Source of the DNA: Synaphobranchus kaupii
Taxonomy: Eukaryota > Chordata > Actinopteri > Anguilliformes > Synaphobranchidae
DNA: 64,000 bases
Reading direction: 5' to 3'
Assembly: GCA_029718625.1 (NCBI GenBank)
Contig: CM056380.1
Coordinates: 99,745,971-99,809,970, forward strand
Part shown: in pieces, positions 49,291-62,639 of the stretch
Numbering within the stretch: the first letter of the stretch is position 1
Layout of the letters: the number at the start of each line of letters is the position of its first letter
Notes under the pieces: model-generated
The model's database searches: none
What the model saw: only the letters and a program-made list of their open reading frames with translations
Told to the model about the DNA's origin: nothing
Made by a program: the position numbers and the translations under genes

Positions 49291-49902
49291 CAACTAGGTC
49301 GATGAAGCTCCCGCAAGTTCATCAAAGCTGCGCATGAAGTGCCTTCCTCCGACTCATGTCTGCGCGAGCTCAGCCTGATAAGAAGTTCCGGCTGATGCTG
49401 TTCTGAATCATTGCAATAAGATCGGGGCATCAGGCATTCCAATCTAGAGAGAAAAAGGGAAAAAGACATTAAAAATGAATTTGGATTGTAAAAATGTTAA
49501 CCGGAATATTCCCCTTTCTTGCAGTGACCTACTGACCGCACAACTCCTGCACAAAACTATATATTAAAGATTCCCACAGGTTGAGAGTGCTTGACTTTGA
49601 ATGTGGAATATTCAAGGTTGCGCACATCTGAATTTTTCTTGTGATTTTTTTTCTTTATTTAGATAATACTGTTTATTTTTATGTAACCATGTTGTTTCCA
49701 TATGGGTGGGTTATAAAATATATTTTGCTAAGGTCTATGATAAGGTCATTAATTTAGAAATGAAGTCCTTGAAAATGTTGAATATTGCCCTTTCAGGTCC
49801 CTGGCAAGCCAGTGAATTTAGCTAGATATTGGCTGTGAAGCCTGATTTATACTTTGTTGCACGACAAATGTCGTAAAAAATGAAGGTGTCGCACGACGTT
49901 TG

Positions 49903-50540
49903 GCATTTAAGCCGCCTTCCCACAGACTCTGACATACAGCAAACGACTGACCAGAAGTCATTCATTTCCTATGAGAGTGGCTTACGAGGCGTTCCGTCCC
50001 AGTGTGATGTGGATAATTTCATGTCCACCCGAGGCTTGGGGTGTGTTGGATCTTCTGCTGTGCGATGCAATCCAATCGTGTTAATGGAAGTCGAGCATTT
50101 CAATAGAGATGGTTCCCAGCAAGATGCTAGCTAATGATGACGATGATCATGATGATATCGAAAATTAATAATCAGTGACGTGGATCATATTTGAAGATCA
50201 GTTATTTGGTTACAAATATTTTTTTTTGCTGTAGCTAACTGATTTGTTGGCTGAATAGGTTAGCCTACTATAGTTTTTAAACCACCCAGACTTAATTAAG
50301 CAATGCATATACTATAGGTAGCAAAACAGAAAATTAGATTTGGCTATATATAATTTTTAATTTTATTTACATTTAAATGACCGGGTGCTCAGACACTGCG
50401 AGATAGAGCTTCTCCCCCATGGTGCTTGATAACGACCTGATACAGCGACCGCCTGCAAATCTATAGATGCATGTACTACGACGGCCACTAGAGGGCATAT
50501 TGCGACAGTCGGACGCATTCAGTGTGAAGGTGGCTTCTTT
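49903..50540. mobile_element. possible MITE
   Basis: AAGCCGCCTTCCCACAGACT near 49907 faces TTCAGTGTGAAGGTGGCTT near 50535 as imperfect inverted ends. Target duplication not clear. Confidence 0.35.
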
Positions 50541-51332
50541 GGCGAAGGTCTGTGGGGAGAGTTCTGTTGTCTCTATGGTAAGGAGATTCCATACTGCTGA
50601 TTTTGTTTACATTTGTGAAAACATGGCAGTGCCCAGTGAAATTACTGAGATTATAGAGGAGGAAGAAATTTTTAATCTAGGCTACTTTTGTTAAAAAAAA
50701 AAATATATATATAAAAAATGATGTTAACGGAACAAAAGAAGGCTGTCTCTCAGTCACATAAAACACACAAGGGAAAAACAAGGCGAATATGTTCTAGTTA
50801 AGCAGATGCGTTATAGGCTATGCTAGTCAATGACTTAATTAACCTCATCCGTCCCTACATCGTGCAGACGATACTTTATTATTTCTTCCAACAATTTTTC
50901 CTCTATCCCCTCCATGTTTATCAACACCAGTAAAAATAAAGTGAAAAAAAAAAAGAAACTCATCTATGTCAACAAATGTCGGCGTTCTATCTGGTGCAGG
51001 CTTTCAAGACAAGCAAGTAGATAAATCCAAGCCTAGTGAATAATATTTGATGTTCCTGTCTGCAATCCCAATCACTCTGTTGCAGTCAACAATGCATCTT
51101 TATTGATCAGGGTAACATTAGCTAAAGGACTTTTCCACAGACTAAGAATAGCTAGCGACCATAGCAAGGTTATTTACAGCTTCAGAAAGCACCCGTTTAA
51201 TTGCTATCTAATTATTGAGTTACTGACCACATGTCCATTTATTTTGGAAGTCAGTTGTCTATCTCAAGCAGTACTCAGTGGTTCACTTCATTGCTCTGCG
51301 GTTACCGTGATATTTCACGTTTAGGTAACTAA

Positions 51333-52280
51333 TAGGGTTGTGCCGATCTACGATGACATCGTGTAGCAAGTAATTTCCCGACTATGTTTTTAACATTATT
51401 GAAAATTTCTATAAATAATGTAAATGGTCGAAAATAAGCCCTTCTCCCTTCAGTGAATTACCGTCCATTGGCGCTTCTGCATTGTAGGCATATGCGTGTG
51501 CAGGGTTGCCAATATCTATTTTAAATAGAAATCATTATATTTTAACTTTTGTAAATAAGTGTGTGCTTTGCGACTTTATTTTTACCTGTGACTGCACGTA
51601 CCCCAATTTAGCTGTAAAACCGCGGACGTAGCAACACCGTGCGTGTGAATGACTATAGTCCCAGAGCATTCTGTGTTGCGCTTGAGCGCTGAAGCGATAG
51701 GCTACATTGTATTCAATTTTGAAATCCCAATCTTTCTGCTGCCGGGCACCTACAGCACAGCCCGTCTCTTATCGTATAGTAATTGCTAGATCCCATCGTT
51801 GTCCCAATCTCATTTTAGATCCCATCGTTGATACTCCCATAAACGGTTGACAATAATTGAAGTCGGAGGACAAGCTTTATTTTAAATACACATTATTAAA
51901 ACGAGCGCAAGATTGCCTAACTGAAACAAAGTACAAAGATGGGATGGATTCATTTTATTTGCCGCGTTGACAATGTGTTTATCATTTTTAAAAAGACCAA
52001 CTTTTTTATGATTAAAAATAAGTCCTGGAGCGGCGCTCTGGTGTGTTGTTCTACACTAGCTTAGACCACTGACAACAACGTTGACAATGTTATGGGGAGT
52101 AGGCTAACATTAGCAAAATAGCCTACTGTTTGAAATAGATTCTATGATAGTGATAATTTACGTACACTTAATGTATTATATATTCAGCCTTCTTCATTGC
52201 TGTTGACGATCCCCGGGTGTTGGTGATCTCTGATGATGACGATGGGACGATCTGAAAATAGAGACGATTGCCCAACCCTA
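51333..52280. mobile_element. hAT-like non-autonomous element
   Basis: 948 bp, ends TAGGGTTGTGCCGAT and ATTGCCCAACCCTA in inverted orientation. Flanks are GTAACTAA (51325-51332) and GTAACTAG (52281-52288), an 8-bp target duplication with one mismatch. No transposase frame. Confidence 0.85.
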
Positions 52281-52784
52281 GTAACTAGTGAGGATGCTCT
52301 GGTTCCCATAGGAATTCATGGAAGCAGCTGTTTTGCGTTCTCTACGGCATAATGAAAATCTGCGACCGAGTGTTGTGCGATGATTGCCGGTTCCTAACCC
52401 TGTATGTCCTTTTGCTCTGTGGAAAACTGTATGTGGCTGTGTGGACATGTGGGGACACTGACCTCATCCACACCAGTGTCTGCCTCTGATCTTTACAGTG
52501 GCACAGCTGGTTCCGTGGGGTTTTCAGCGTTCCGACCCACCGCCATTTGATTGGCTGATTACCCCCCAGGCCTGTGGGGATGACCTTTGACGGGGCCTGG
52601 CCAGCATTGCCGTTTGTTTCTTTTGTGTGCAGCCAGCGTTTCATGGGTTGGGGTGTACACTAGTGCCTGGCCTTCCTGTGTGTAGAGGCTGTGTAAATGG
52701 CTCAGGTGTTGGCCTGGAATTAGTTGGCAGGAGGCTGGGATGGATGTTTGACTGCCTCAGCACTGCTAACTACTACCATTCAAC

Positions 52785-53010
52785 TTATAGAGACAGGTGA
52801 CAAATTAGAGGAAAAACCAACATAAAGTGACTTAGAAGGTGTTGGGCCGCCACGAGCCCCCAGAACAGCTTCAATGCGCCTTGGCATAGATTCTAGTCTC
52901 TGGAACTCTACTGGAGGGATTGAACACCATTCTTCCAGAGGTTATTCCCTCATTTGGTGTTTTGATGATGGTGGTGGAGAGCGCTGTCTAACACGTCGGT
53001 ACGTTTTGCG
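52785..53010. repeat. dispersed fish repeat fragment, possibly Tc1/mariner-related
   Basis: CCAACATAAAGTGACTTAGA, GTTGGGCCGCCACGAGCCC, CTTCAATGCGCCTTGGCATA and ACCATTCTTCCAGAGG form a signature I know as very widespread in fish genomes. Only its first part is present. Confidence 0.6.
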
Positions 53011-53043
53011 ATTTAAACAGCGGTTTGCGATGAAGTCACGGCC

Positions 53044-53164
<121 letters not shown>

Positions 53165-53710
53165 TAATATTGGGATCAGATGGGTATCTGCTGATAATTG
53201 CTTATATCGATCTTGTCTATATCGACCCAGTTACGACCGATATGACGGCCCGATATGATGATGCATGCGCCAAAGGCAACGCATTGCATGCGATACAGAT
53301 TCTGTAAATTAGGCGAATGTCACGCTCAAGAAGTATCCCAATTATAGTCATTTGAACCTCTTTTATTTTTAACATAATTTTTTGCAACCAGCCTCACAAG
53401 CAGAGCTATACAGAGACTCTAGTTCTCTAGAATCATGCTCTCTGCTTTATAAGCAAGTTGAAATATTTTGTTATACAAATAAAATTTGTTACATTTTCCT
53501 TTTACAGGTTGAGGTCTTAGCTCATCCTTTTCTCTCATTAATATGTACACTTGGTTGCTTTTTGCATTTGAGCTGTAATATAAAACAGGACGGTATTGGT
53601 ATTGGTAACGTATTGGTTTTTGATACTGGCCATGGAATTTCCATATTGTGTTTCCCTAGTCTCTGACATTACTAAATGTCCCTCCCGCTTTCTCCGTATC
53701 CCAATCCCAG

Positions 53711-53814
53711 GACCCGTCATCACAGAGGAGAAGATTCAGGAGGCAAAGCTGTTCTTCCAGCTGCACTTCAGACAGTCTGTCTTTGATGAGGAGGGGTGGA
53801 GAAAAGTATTGGAG
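53711..53814 (+). CDS. nampt: nampt-like exon 3
   Basis: 104 nt between ATCCCAG and GTAAAC; the first two bases complete a split Gly codon, ending in phase 0. It reads PVITEEKIQEAKLFFQLHFR, then QSVFDEEGWRKVLE. EEKIQEAK and the FDEEGW region match the helical segment after the first beta sheet in NAMPT. Confidence 0.96.
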
Positions 53815-54123
53815 GTAAACATCCTGAATTCCTAAAAATGAAAGATGTCCCGTTATATTCTTCTGAACGATGTAATGCTATGTGCTTTGTGCAGAGTCTT
53901 TTTTTTCTCATTGTTGATATTGAGAGAAATTATCCTTGTAATGAGTCTTATATATAACTTGTATCACATAATGATCTGCCAGGTTTATGGAAGGGCAGTT
54001 GGGATTTAGGGCAGTTGGGATTTAGGGTTGGGAAGACTGCAGGAGGCTTTGGAATAAAAAAAATAAAAAAAGGAAAAAGAAAAGAAAAACCTGGCTGATG
54101 GTGGACTCCCTGGTTGTCTGTAG
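53815..54123 (+). other. intron 3 of the nampt-like gene
   Basis: 309 bases, AT-rich; a 17-base direct repeat (GGGCAGTTGGGATTTAG) sits near 53990-54030, then an A-rich stretch. Acceptor TCTGTAG. Confidence 0.9.
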
Positions 54124-54999
<876 letters not shown>

Positions 55000-56807
55000 T
55001 AAAAATCTTACCAGCCACAATCGAAATTTTACCAGCATTTGACTGGTGGCTGGTGTTCATTTTTACACCCCTGGTCCAGGTATCACGAGTCTTACACAGA
55101 ACCATGATTACCCACAATGTGTGAGACTTGTAAGTCTTTCAAATGAAACTGCAAAATGCATAATCTTGCTCAGTTTCATATCCTGTTTGCGAGTGAAATT
55201 ACTTTGCTAATTTGCTAGTGATTTTTCATTTGTGATGGTATTATTGTATCTTAATCAAATGTAATTGCATTGGCGTTGATATTCCTATCTAAGCGCGCAT
55301 AACCATCATGTGAGTCAAGCCAATATAGTATTTTAATCTCATTGAAATGCCTTTTGGGTAAATTTTTACACTCAGGAGGCTGTGATGCAGAACTATTTAA
55401 CAAATGAATGGTCTTATCGACCAAGGTATGAGCGTCGCAAACGAAGTGCGCAAAGCAAGTTCTGTCGGAGAACCTCTCGCTGTAGCCGACCATGGTCGGC
55501 TAGCGATCGCGCGTCCCATACTCAACCAATCGCATGCACACACCTCTAATGGAGCGCCCCTTTTTAGGCCAAGAATCAGTTCTCTCTGTACTGCTTGAAT
55601 TCTGATGCGCTGCTCTTTGTTGCTTACGGCTTGTGTTAAAAGGGAAATTTGCTGTCACCCTCCACCACCCCAGCTTCCACCTGTTGTTTGGATCTGCTTT
55701 AGTATTGGTGGGGGTTTCTGGTCATCTCCTGTTCAGCGGGGGGAGATGCCCGTGCTCCGGAGCAGCACTAAAGCGGATCCATTCACCGCCAAACTAAAAT
55801 AATTATGCAGCACATTCATTCATTAAACATGTCATTTAAATATGTGAGTTGTCCTGACAGAAATATATTTATTGCACATTATTCCCGCTGCATTGCCAAA
55901 CACTGGAGTCGGAGGCAGTTGGTGGTGGTGGGGGTAGGTCGGGCGGGGGCTGTAGTATTATTTCTTGGCCCTGGAACAGGCAGCTGGCAGAAGCTGTTTT
56001 CATATCAACAGCATCAGACGTGTGATAAGTCTTAAACAGGTGTGTGAAATGGCTGAAAGGGCACCTTCATTTGGCCACGCACGGCCCTAACGCGGAGGCA
56101 TTTAGAGGCTCCACAAATAAGAGGACTGCATAGGTATTGCTGTCGTTTAATCCCATCTCAGAACTGTGCTGCCAGAGTTGCAGAGTGCTGCTTTTTACCC
56201 TGGTGGTGGCGTAGAAAGGTAAACCCGTAGCTTGGAAAAAGGTCAGAACTGCCCCATGTGACTGGTGCAACCGCCAGCCGGCCCGGTGCATTTTGATGGG
56301 CGGAGGGGCACAGCTGTCCTTGAAGTACCTTAGTGCACAAAAGCGGTGAGTTTTGCAAGATGCAGCCCAGCTGACCCACAATGCTGTTCTGCAGGATGTA
56401 CAAGAAGCCTTTACGTAGGAGTAAAGGTTTACTTTCGGGAGTAGAATTGTCAGTGTTATAGATTTGCTTTGTTCTGGTTGACTTCACTAGATTAATGAAG
56501 TTGGTGGGAGATTATTGCCTTCAGCACATCGTTTTCTGCAGTGTCTGGCCGAGGAGGTACCGTTATCAGATGAAAAAGACCATAGAAGTCCTAATTGATC
56601 AACACTTTGATCTTCTAAGGCCACAGCGCGGTTTGGTTTTTAGGGATTCGGTACCTTGTAATCTGTTTGCAAGCTTTGACTTGGCACACGCATGCGTGCG
56701 TAGTCTGGTCTGGTCTGTACATGCACATAATTTGTGTTTGTATAAGGTTTACTCTTTGTTTATTCCCCGGGATGGCGATATGGATTATTCTTAGACGTTT
56801 ATAAAGC

Positions 56808-56970
56808 CTGTTCCTGGAGATCTACCATCCTGTAGGTTTTCATTTCAACCCTAATTTGGCACACCTGATTCTACTAATTAGCAGCTCAACATGGTCTCTA
56901 GCTGTTAAATGAGGTGTGCTTTGTTAGGGTTGGAGTGAAAAACTACAGGACGGTAGATCTCCCAGAACAG
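56808..56970. mobile_element. short palindromic MITE
   Basis: 163 bp; the left end CTGTTCCTGGAGATCTACCA and the right end TAGATCTCCCAGAACAG are inverted copies, and the match continues inward (TTTCAACCCTAA against TTAGGGTTGG). A family common in fish. Target duplication not seen. Confidence 0.8.
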
Positions 56971-57631
56971 TGGCCGTGCCCATTTCCAAAGCTGAAGACT
57001 GCTGTCCAGAAAAATCTGACAGTGCTGGTCTCATCTCTTGCAACAAAGGTCACAAGAACAGTTTGTCGGCTGCATCAAGTAATGTGGTACATTCAGTACT
57101 CATTTTATTGTTTTATGCAATCTGTTATTCTATCAGCAGGGTTTGTACATGCAAGTTGTAAAATCTCTGGGAAAAGCACATATCGGATTAGAGTTCTACT
57201 CCCAATATTGAAATGGAGACCTGCCGTTTTCATTAACATTTCCCCTTATTCAATTTGAAACTGGTAGTAATGGAGTATGGTAATAAGAGCCTTGTATAAA
57301 GGACAAGATTGTCCTCGGGGTATATTAGTTTTGGGGTACTTTGAGTTCATGCTGGGGACATGTGGAAGCACTCAAGCACCTGGCAGCAGTAAAATTGCAA
57401 AATGTCTTAGAACTCAGGCCATTTTTGTCTTTACAAGAATTTTGATTGTAAATGAAAATAAAGAAATGATAACGTCAGAGTTTTTGGGGTACCTCCTATT
57501 ACACATGGATGAACGTAACTTTCTTGCTATAATAGGGTACTATATTATACAATAAAATACAATATACAATACTTGCAGATGTCCCTGAAAGCAGTTTTAT
57601 TTTATTTTTTTAAATTTTCATAAAATGAGCC

Positions 57632-59017
57632 TAACCTGAGCACAGTAACCTGAGGTGCTCCAGCACATTACAGCACAGTAGCCTGAGGTACTCCAGCACA
57701 TAACAGCACAGTAACCTGAGGTACTCCAGCACATTACAGCACAGTAACCTGAGGTACTCCAGCACATTACAGCACAGTAACCTGAGGTACTCCAGCACAT
57801 TAACCTGAGGTACTCCAGCACATTACAACACAGTAGCCTGAGGTACTCCAGCACATTACAGCACATTAACCTGAGGTACTCCAGAACAGTAACTTGAGGT
57901 ACTCCAGCACATTACAGCACAGTAACCTGAGGTACTCCAGCACAGTAACTTGAGGTGCTCCAGCACATTACAGCACAGTAACCTGAGGTACTCCAGCACA
58001 TTACAGCACATTAACCTGAGGTACTCCAGAACAGTAACTTGAGGTACTCCAGCACATTACAGCACAGTAACCTGAGGTACTCCAGCACATTACAGCACAG
58101 TAACCTGAGGTACTCCAGCACAGTAACCTGAGGTGCTCCAGCACATTACAGCACAGTAACCTGAGGTGCTCCAGCACAGTAACTTGAGGTTCTCCAGCAC
58201 ATTACAGCACATTAACCTGAGGTACTCCAGCACAGTAACCTGAGGTGCTCCAGCACATTACAGCACATTAACCTGAGGTACTCCAGCACATTACAGCACA
58301 GTAACCTGAGGTACTCCAGCACATTACAGCACATTAACCTGAGGTACTCCAGCACAGTAACTTGAGGTGCTCCAGCACATTACAGCACATTAACCTGAGG
58401 TACTCCAGCACATTACAGCACAGTAGCCTGAGGTACTCCAGCACATTAACCTGAGGTACTCCAGCACATTACAGCACATTAACCTGAGGTGCTCCAGCAC
58501 AGTAACTTGAGGTGCTCCAGCACATTACAGCACAGTAGCCTGAGGTACTCCAGCACATTACAGCACATTAACCTGAGGTACTCCAGCACATTACAGCACA
58601 TTAACCTGAGGTGCTCCAGCACAGTAACTTGAGGTGCTCCAGCACATTACAGCACAGTAGCCTGAGGTACTCCAGCACATTACAGCACATTAACCTGAGG
58701 TGCTCCAGCACAGTAACTTGAGGTGCTCCAGCACATTACAGTACAGTAGCCTGAGGTACTCCAGCACATTACAGCACAGTAGCCTGAGGTACTCCAGCAC
58801 ATTACCGCACATTAACCTGAGGTGCTCCAGCACAGTAACTTGAGGTGCTCCAGCACATTACAGCCCAGTAACCTGAGGTACTCCAGCACATTACAGCACA
58901 GTAACCTGAGGTGCTCCAGCACAGTAACTTGAGGTGCTCCAGCACATTACAGCCCAGTAACCTGAGGTACTCCAGCACATTACAGCACAGTAGCCTGAGG
59001 TACTCCAGCACATTACA
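57632..59017. repeat. 33/23-bp minisatellite, left block
   Basis: Built from CACAGTAACCTGAGGTACTC (23-base unit with CAG) with or without an extra CACATTACAG (33-base unit). Variants AACTTGAGGTGCTC and GTAGCCTGAGG recur. About 50 units. The same array resumes after the L2 insertion. Confidence 0.97.
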
Positions 59018-61857
59018 AGTCAAGTCAAGTCAAGTCATTTTATTTATAAAGCACATTTAAAAACTCCAGGAGCTGACCAAAGTGCTGTACAAGGTCTACA
59101 AATCATGATAAAAATGGACATTGGCACAGTAGGACAATAGGACAGAACAGTATGACAATACAGTAAGGTGATAGACACTACAGTAAGATAAAACAGTGAG
59201 ACACAGTAAGACAACACAGTAGGACAGTACAGAAAACAAATAGGGCAGGATAACAGCTATACAGAGAGGTAGGCTACATAATGAGGTGTATATGATACAT
59301 GTTTGAGGTTAATCGAATGCTAGTGAGTAAAAGTGCGTTTTGAGTTGGGACTTAAAAGCATCCACAGAGGGAGCAGATCTAATTGGCTGCGGGAGACTGT
59401 TCCATAGTTTGGGGGCCACAACCGCAAATGCGCGGTCGCCTCGAGTTTTTAATTTGGTGCGAGGGATGGTCAGGAGGGCCATGTTTGATGACCTAAGAGA
59501 CCTGGAGGCTGACAAGGGGGTTAAAAGGTCCGTAATGTAAGAGGGAGCTGCGCCCTTCATGGCCTTGAAAACAAAAAGCAGGATCTTAAAATCTATTCTA
59601 AAATTAACAGGGAGCCAGTGGAGAGAGGCCAGCACAGGAGTGATGTGTTCTCTCCTTTTGGTACCGGTCAGGAGCCTTGCTGCGGAATTTTGGACTAACT
59701 GTAGGCGGGATATGGATGCTTGGCTGATGCCTGTGTACAAGGAATTGCAGTAGTCAAGTCGGGATGTGATAAATGCATGAATTACTTTTTCCAGATCGGC
59801 GGATGACAGGATGGGTTTTAATTTAGAAATACTACGGAGTTGAAAGAAGCTGGATTTTATGACTGCATTTACCTGCCTGTCAAATTTGAAGGCAGAGTCA
59901 AAAATCACTCCAAGGCTCTTGACGTGGGTCTTTAGGTAGGTGGAGAGTTGACCTAGGCTGCTGGAGATTACCTTGGTAGATTCGGGGGGGCCAAACAGTA
60001 TGATTTCAGTTTTGTTTTCGTTTAATTGGAGGAAATTGTGGGCCATCCAGGATTTTATGTCTTCAAGGCACTGTCTAAGATTGTCGAGGTTGGACATGTT
60101 GGAGGGTTTCAGAGGGAGATAAATCTGGGTGTCGTCTGCGTAGAAGTGGTAGGAGATGTTATGTTTCTGAATGATTTCAGCTAGCGGAAGCATGTAAATA
60201 GAAAACAAGATGGGGGCCAAAATGGAACCTTGAGGGACCCCATAGGGGAGACTAGCTACAGGGGAAGAATAGCCTCCTATACTGACAGAAAAAGTTCTGT
60301 CACTGAGGTAGGAGGCAAGCCAATTTAGGGCCGTCCCCCCAATACCAAGCCGGTGTTCGAGACGGTCGACAAGAGTGGCGTGTTCAACCGTGTCGAAGGC
60401 CGCGGTGAGGTCTAGGAGGAGGAGAATGGCGCAGCTACCAGAGTCAACGGTGAGGAGCAAGTCATTATAGATTTTTAATAATGCCGTTTCTGTACTCTGG
60501 GCTGCCCTGAAACCTGACTGGAACTTATCTAGAAATTTGTTTTGGTCTAGATAAGGGAGCAGTTGTGACAGGATGACCTTTTCCAGAATCTTAGATAGGA
60601 AGGGAAGTTTTGAAATGGGCCTGAAATTACTATGTATGGCAGGGTCTAGGTTTGTTTTTTTCAGGAGGGGTTCAACTATGGCATGTTTGAGGCAGGATGG
60701 AACAGAGCCAGAGGTTATAGAGCTGTTTATGATGGAGAGAATGCTGGGTCCCACTGTGTCAATGGTGTCTTTTAAGAGACGAGTAGGGACAATGTCAAGG
60801 GGGCATGTGACCGACTTCATCTTAGACATGATCTCAATGAGAGATGTTAATGAGATGGGTTTGAAACTGTTAAGTTGGGCTGTGGGGAGTAGGGAGGGTG
60901 TCGGGCCGAGGGTGGAGGGCAAAATGCCTGACCTAATCATTTCCACCTTACTAATGAAGAATTTTAAGAATTCTTCACATTTAGAAGGAGATGCATCTGT
61001 ACAGGGAGCAGGGGGGGGGGGGCAAGTGAGAGAATTTATAGTGGAAAAAAGGACTCTGGGGTTATGACAGTTCTTTGAGATTAGGTCAGAGAAGTGCTTT
61101 TCTCTTGCCACTTTAACTGCCTCTTGATAATTCCCAATGTAGTCTTTCAGAATTTCATAAGAGATTTGGAGCTTATTCCGTTTCCACCTGCGCTCAGCTT
61201 GCCTGCACTGTCTCCTTAAGCCTCTAGTGCTGTCATTTAGCCATGGTTGCGATTTAGGCTTAGGCTTTTTCACTTTAAGGGGAGCGACACAGTCAAGTAT
61301 AGAGGAGCAGGAGGAGTTAAACAGGAAAATAAGTTTCTCTGTGCTGTGTTGGGGCAGGGAAGCCTCAATAGAGCAGGTATTATGAGCAGCTATAAAGGCA
61401 GCAGCAAAGCTACTGGCAGTGGAGGAGTTAATGTGGCGAGAGGTACGTGCAGGGAGGAGAGTTTTAGATGGGAAAACAGAAAGCAAAACATCAAATACAA
61501 TCGCTGAATGATCTGAGAGGCTTGGGTCAATTATTTCCAAGTTGTCAATGGGAAAACCTGATGTTAAGACCAAGTCTAGTGTATGGCCAAGTTTGGGCGT
61601 TGGAGCTTTTACATGTTGGGTGAAATTAAAAGACTCGATCAACTGCATGAATTCGTTTACATAGGGTTTACAAGGGCAGCAGACATGAACATTAAAATCG
61701 CCGAGAAGCAGCACTTTATCGTAGCTTGGCATAGTCTGTGCTAGAAGGACAGACAGTTGTGAGATGAAATCTTTTAATGATTTTTGGGGGGGGTCGATAT
61801 ATAAGGGCTATCAATAAAGGATTCACCGATCCTACTTTGATTAGCTGCACTTCAACC
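59018..61857 (-). mobile_element. L2-type LINE, 5'-truncated, inserted in the minisatellite
   Basis: On the - strand it begins inside the endonuclease and ends in an untranslated tail with TTTATAAATAAAATGACTTG and (GACTT)n repeats. The flanks are ATTACA (59012-59017) and ATTTACA (61858-61864), a probable short target duplication. L2 elements copy themselves by target-primed reverse transcription and are often 5'-truncated, as here. Confidence 0.93.
59309..61732 (-). CDS. L2 LINE ORF2: endonuclease C-terminal part plus reverse transcriptase
   Basis: Open frame of 807 residues. Near the start LLGDFNVH and, near residue 72, SDHSAI are endonuclease motifs. The reverse transcriptase has LLLLDLTAAFDTVEH (about 444), GVPQGSILAPILF (about 499) and FYADDTQIY (about 530), so the catalytic Asp residues are intact. 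The C-terminus HWLPVNFRIDFKILLFVFKA and GDRAFAVVAPKLWNSLP is typical of fish L2. Upstream coding (IYRPP..., 61760-61855) continues in another frame after an eight-G run on the + strand at 61786-61793. The intact frame suggests a young copy; it cannot be complete because the endonuclease N-terminus is missing. Confidence 0.93.
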   Translation of the reverse strand: MPSYDKVLLLGDFNVHVCCPCKPYVNEFMQLIESFNFTQHVKAPTPKLGHTLDLVLTSGFPIDNLEIIDPSLSDHSAIVFDVLLSVFPSKTLLPARTSRHINSSTASSFAAAFIAAHNTCSIEASLPQHSTEKLIFLFNSSCSSILDCVAPLKVKKPKPKSQPWLNDSTRGLRRQCRQAERRWKRNKLQISYEILKDYIGNYQEAVKVAREKHFSDLISKNCHNPRVLFSTINSLTCPPPPAPCTDASPSKCEEFLKFFISKVEMIRSGILPSTLGPTPSLLPTAQLNSFKPISLTSLIEIMSKMKSVTCPLDIVPTRLLKDTIDTVGPSILSIINSSITSGSVPSCLKHAIVEPLLKKTNLDPAIHSNFRPISKLPFLSKILEKVILSQLLPYLDQNKFLDKFQSGFRAAQSTETALLKIYNDLLLTVDSGSCAILLLLDLTAAFDTVEHATLVDRLEHRLGIGGTALNWLASYLSDRTFSVSIGGYSSPVASLPYGVPQGSILAPILFSIYMLPLAEIIQKHNISYHFYADDTQIYLPLKPSNMSNLDNLRQCLEDIKSWMAHNFLQLNENKTEIILFGPPESTKVISSSLGQLSTYLKTHVKSLGVIFDSAFKFDRQVNAVIKSSFFQLRSISKLKPILSSADLEKVIHAFITSRLDYCNSLYTGISQASISRLQLVQNSAARLLTGTKRREHITPVLASLHWLPVNFRIDFKILLFVFKAMKGAAPSYITDLLTPLSASRSLRSSNMALLTIPRTKLKTRGDRAFAVVAPKLWNSLPQPIRSAPSVDAFKSQLKTHFYSLAFD

Positions 61858-62182
61858 ATTTACAGCACATTAACCTGAGGTACTCCAGCACAGTAACTTG
61901 AGGTGCTCCAGCACATTACAGCACAGTAACCTGAGGTACTCCAGCACATTACAGCACAGTAACCTGAGGTACTCCAGCACATTAACCTGAGGTGCTCCAG
62001 CACAGTAACTTGAGGTGCTCCAGCACATTACAGCACATTAACCTGAGGTACTCCAGCACATTAACCTGAGGTGCTCCAGCACAGTAACCTGAGGTGCTCC
62101 AGCACATTACAGCACATTAACCTGAGGTACTCCAGCACATTAACCTGAGGTGCTCCAGCACAGTAACCTGAGGTACTCCAGC
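61858..62182. repeat. 33/23-bp minisatellite, right block
   Basis: Same unit as 57632-59017, about 12 units, resuming directly after the L2 element. Confidence 0.97.
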
Positions 62183-62639
62183 ATCTTGCATCAGGGGATT
62201 GGGAGCAATGGAAAGGGCAAGAGTTTGAGTGAGTGAAAATGAGCGAGAGTGGGCATATCGGAGTTTTTTTACATGTGAATAATTGATGAAAATTCTCAAT
62301 CCGTTGAATGATGCATGCGTTTGGTTTGCCTGCTGTGATGATGAGTTTCTTTGCACTGAGGCTGGGGAGATTATTCCAGTGTCCTGCAAGAGTGGGGAGG
62401 GGAAAAAAAAAAAAAAAAATACGAGACTGCAGAGCCCAAAGGCAAGTCAATGGGTCTTTATTTCCTTGTCTTTCTTTTGTAAACCTCCTCCGGTAGGGCC
62501 AGTTTAATGGCTGGGGTTCCTGCGCATAGACAGAGTGAGCGCTAATCCTTGAGTCTAATGGGGGGAAAGCCACACCTGCCTGCTGTTTTCAGCTGAACTC
62601 CTACGAACCTCTGCATGGCGGTGCCTGGTCGATTTCTAA

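Noticed and set aside
55376..55600. Possible next nampt exon after TCAGGAG
   Set aside because: The translation has nothing like the TAGIGASAHLVNF region that should follow.
57618..59023. Frames with repeated VLEYLRL or CWSTSGYC
   Set aside because: Translation of the 33/23-bp minisatellite.
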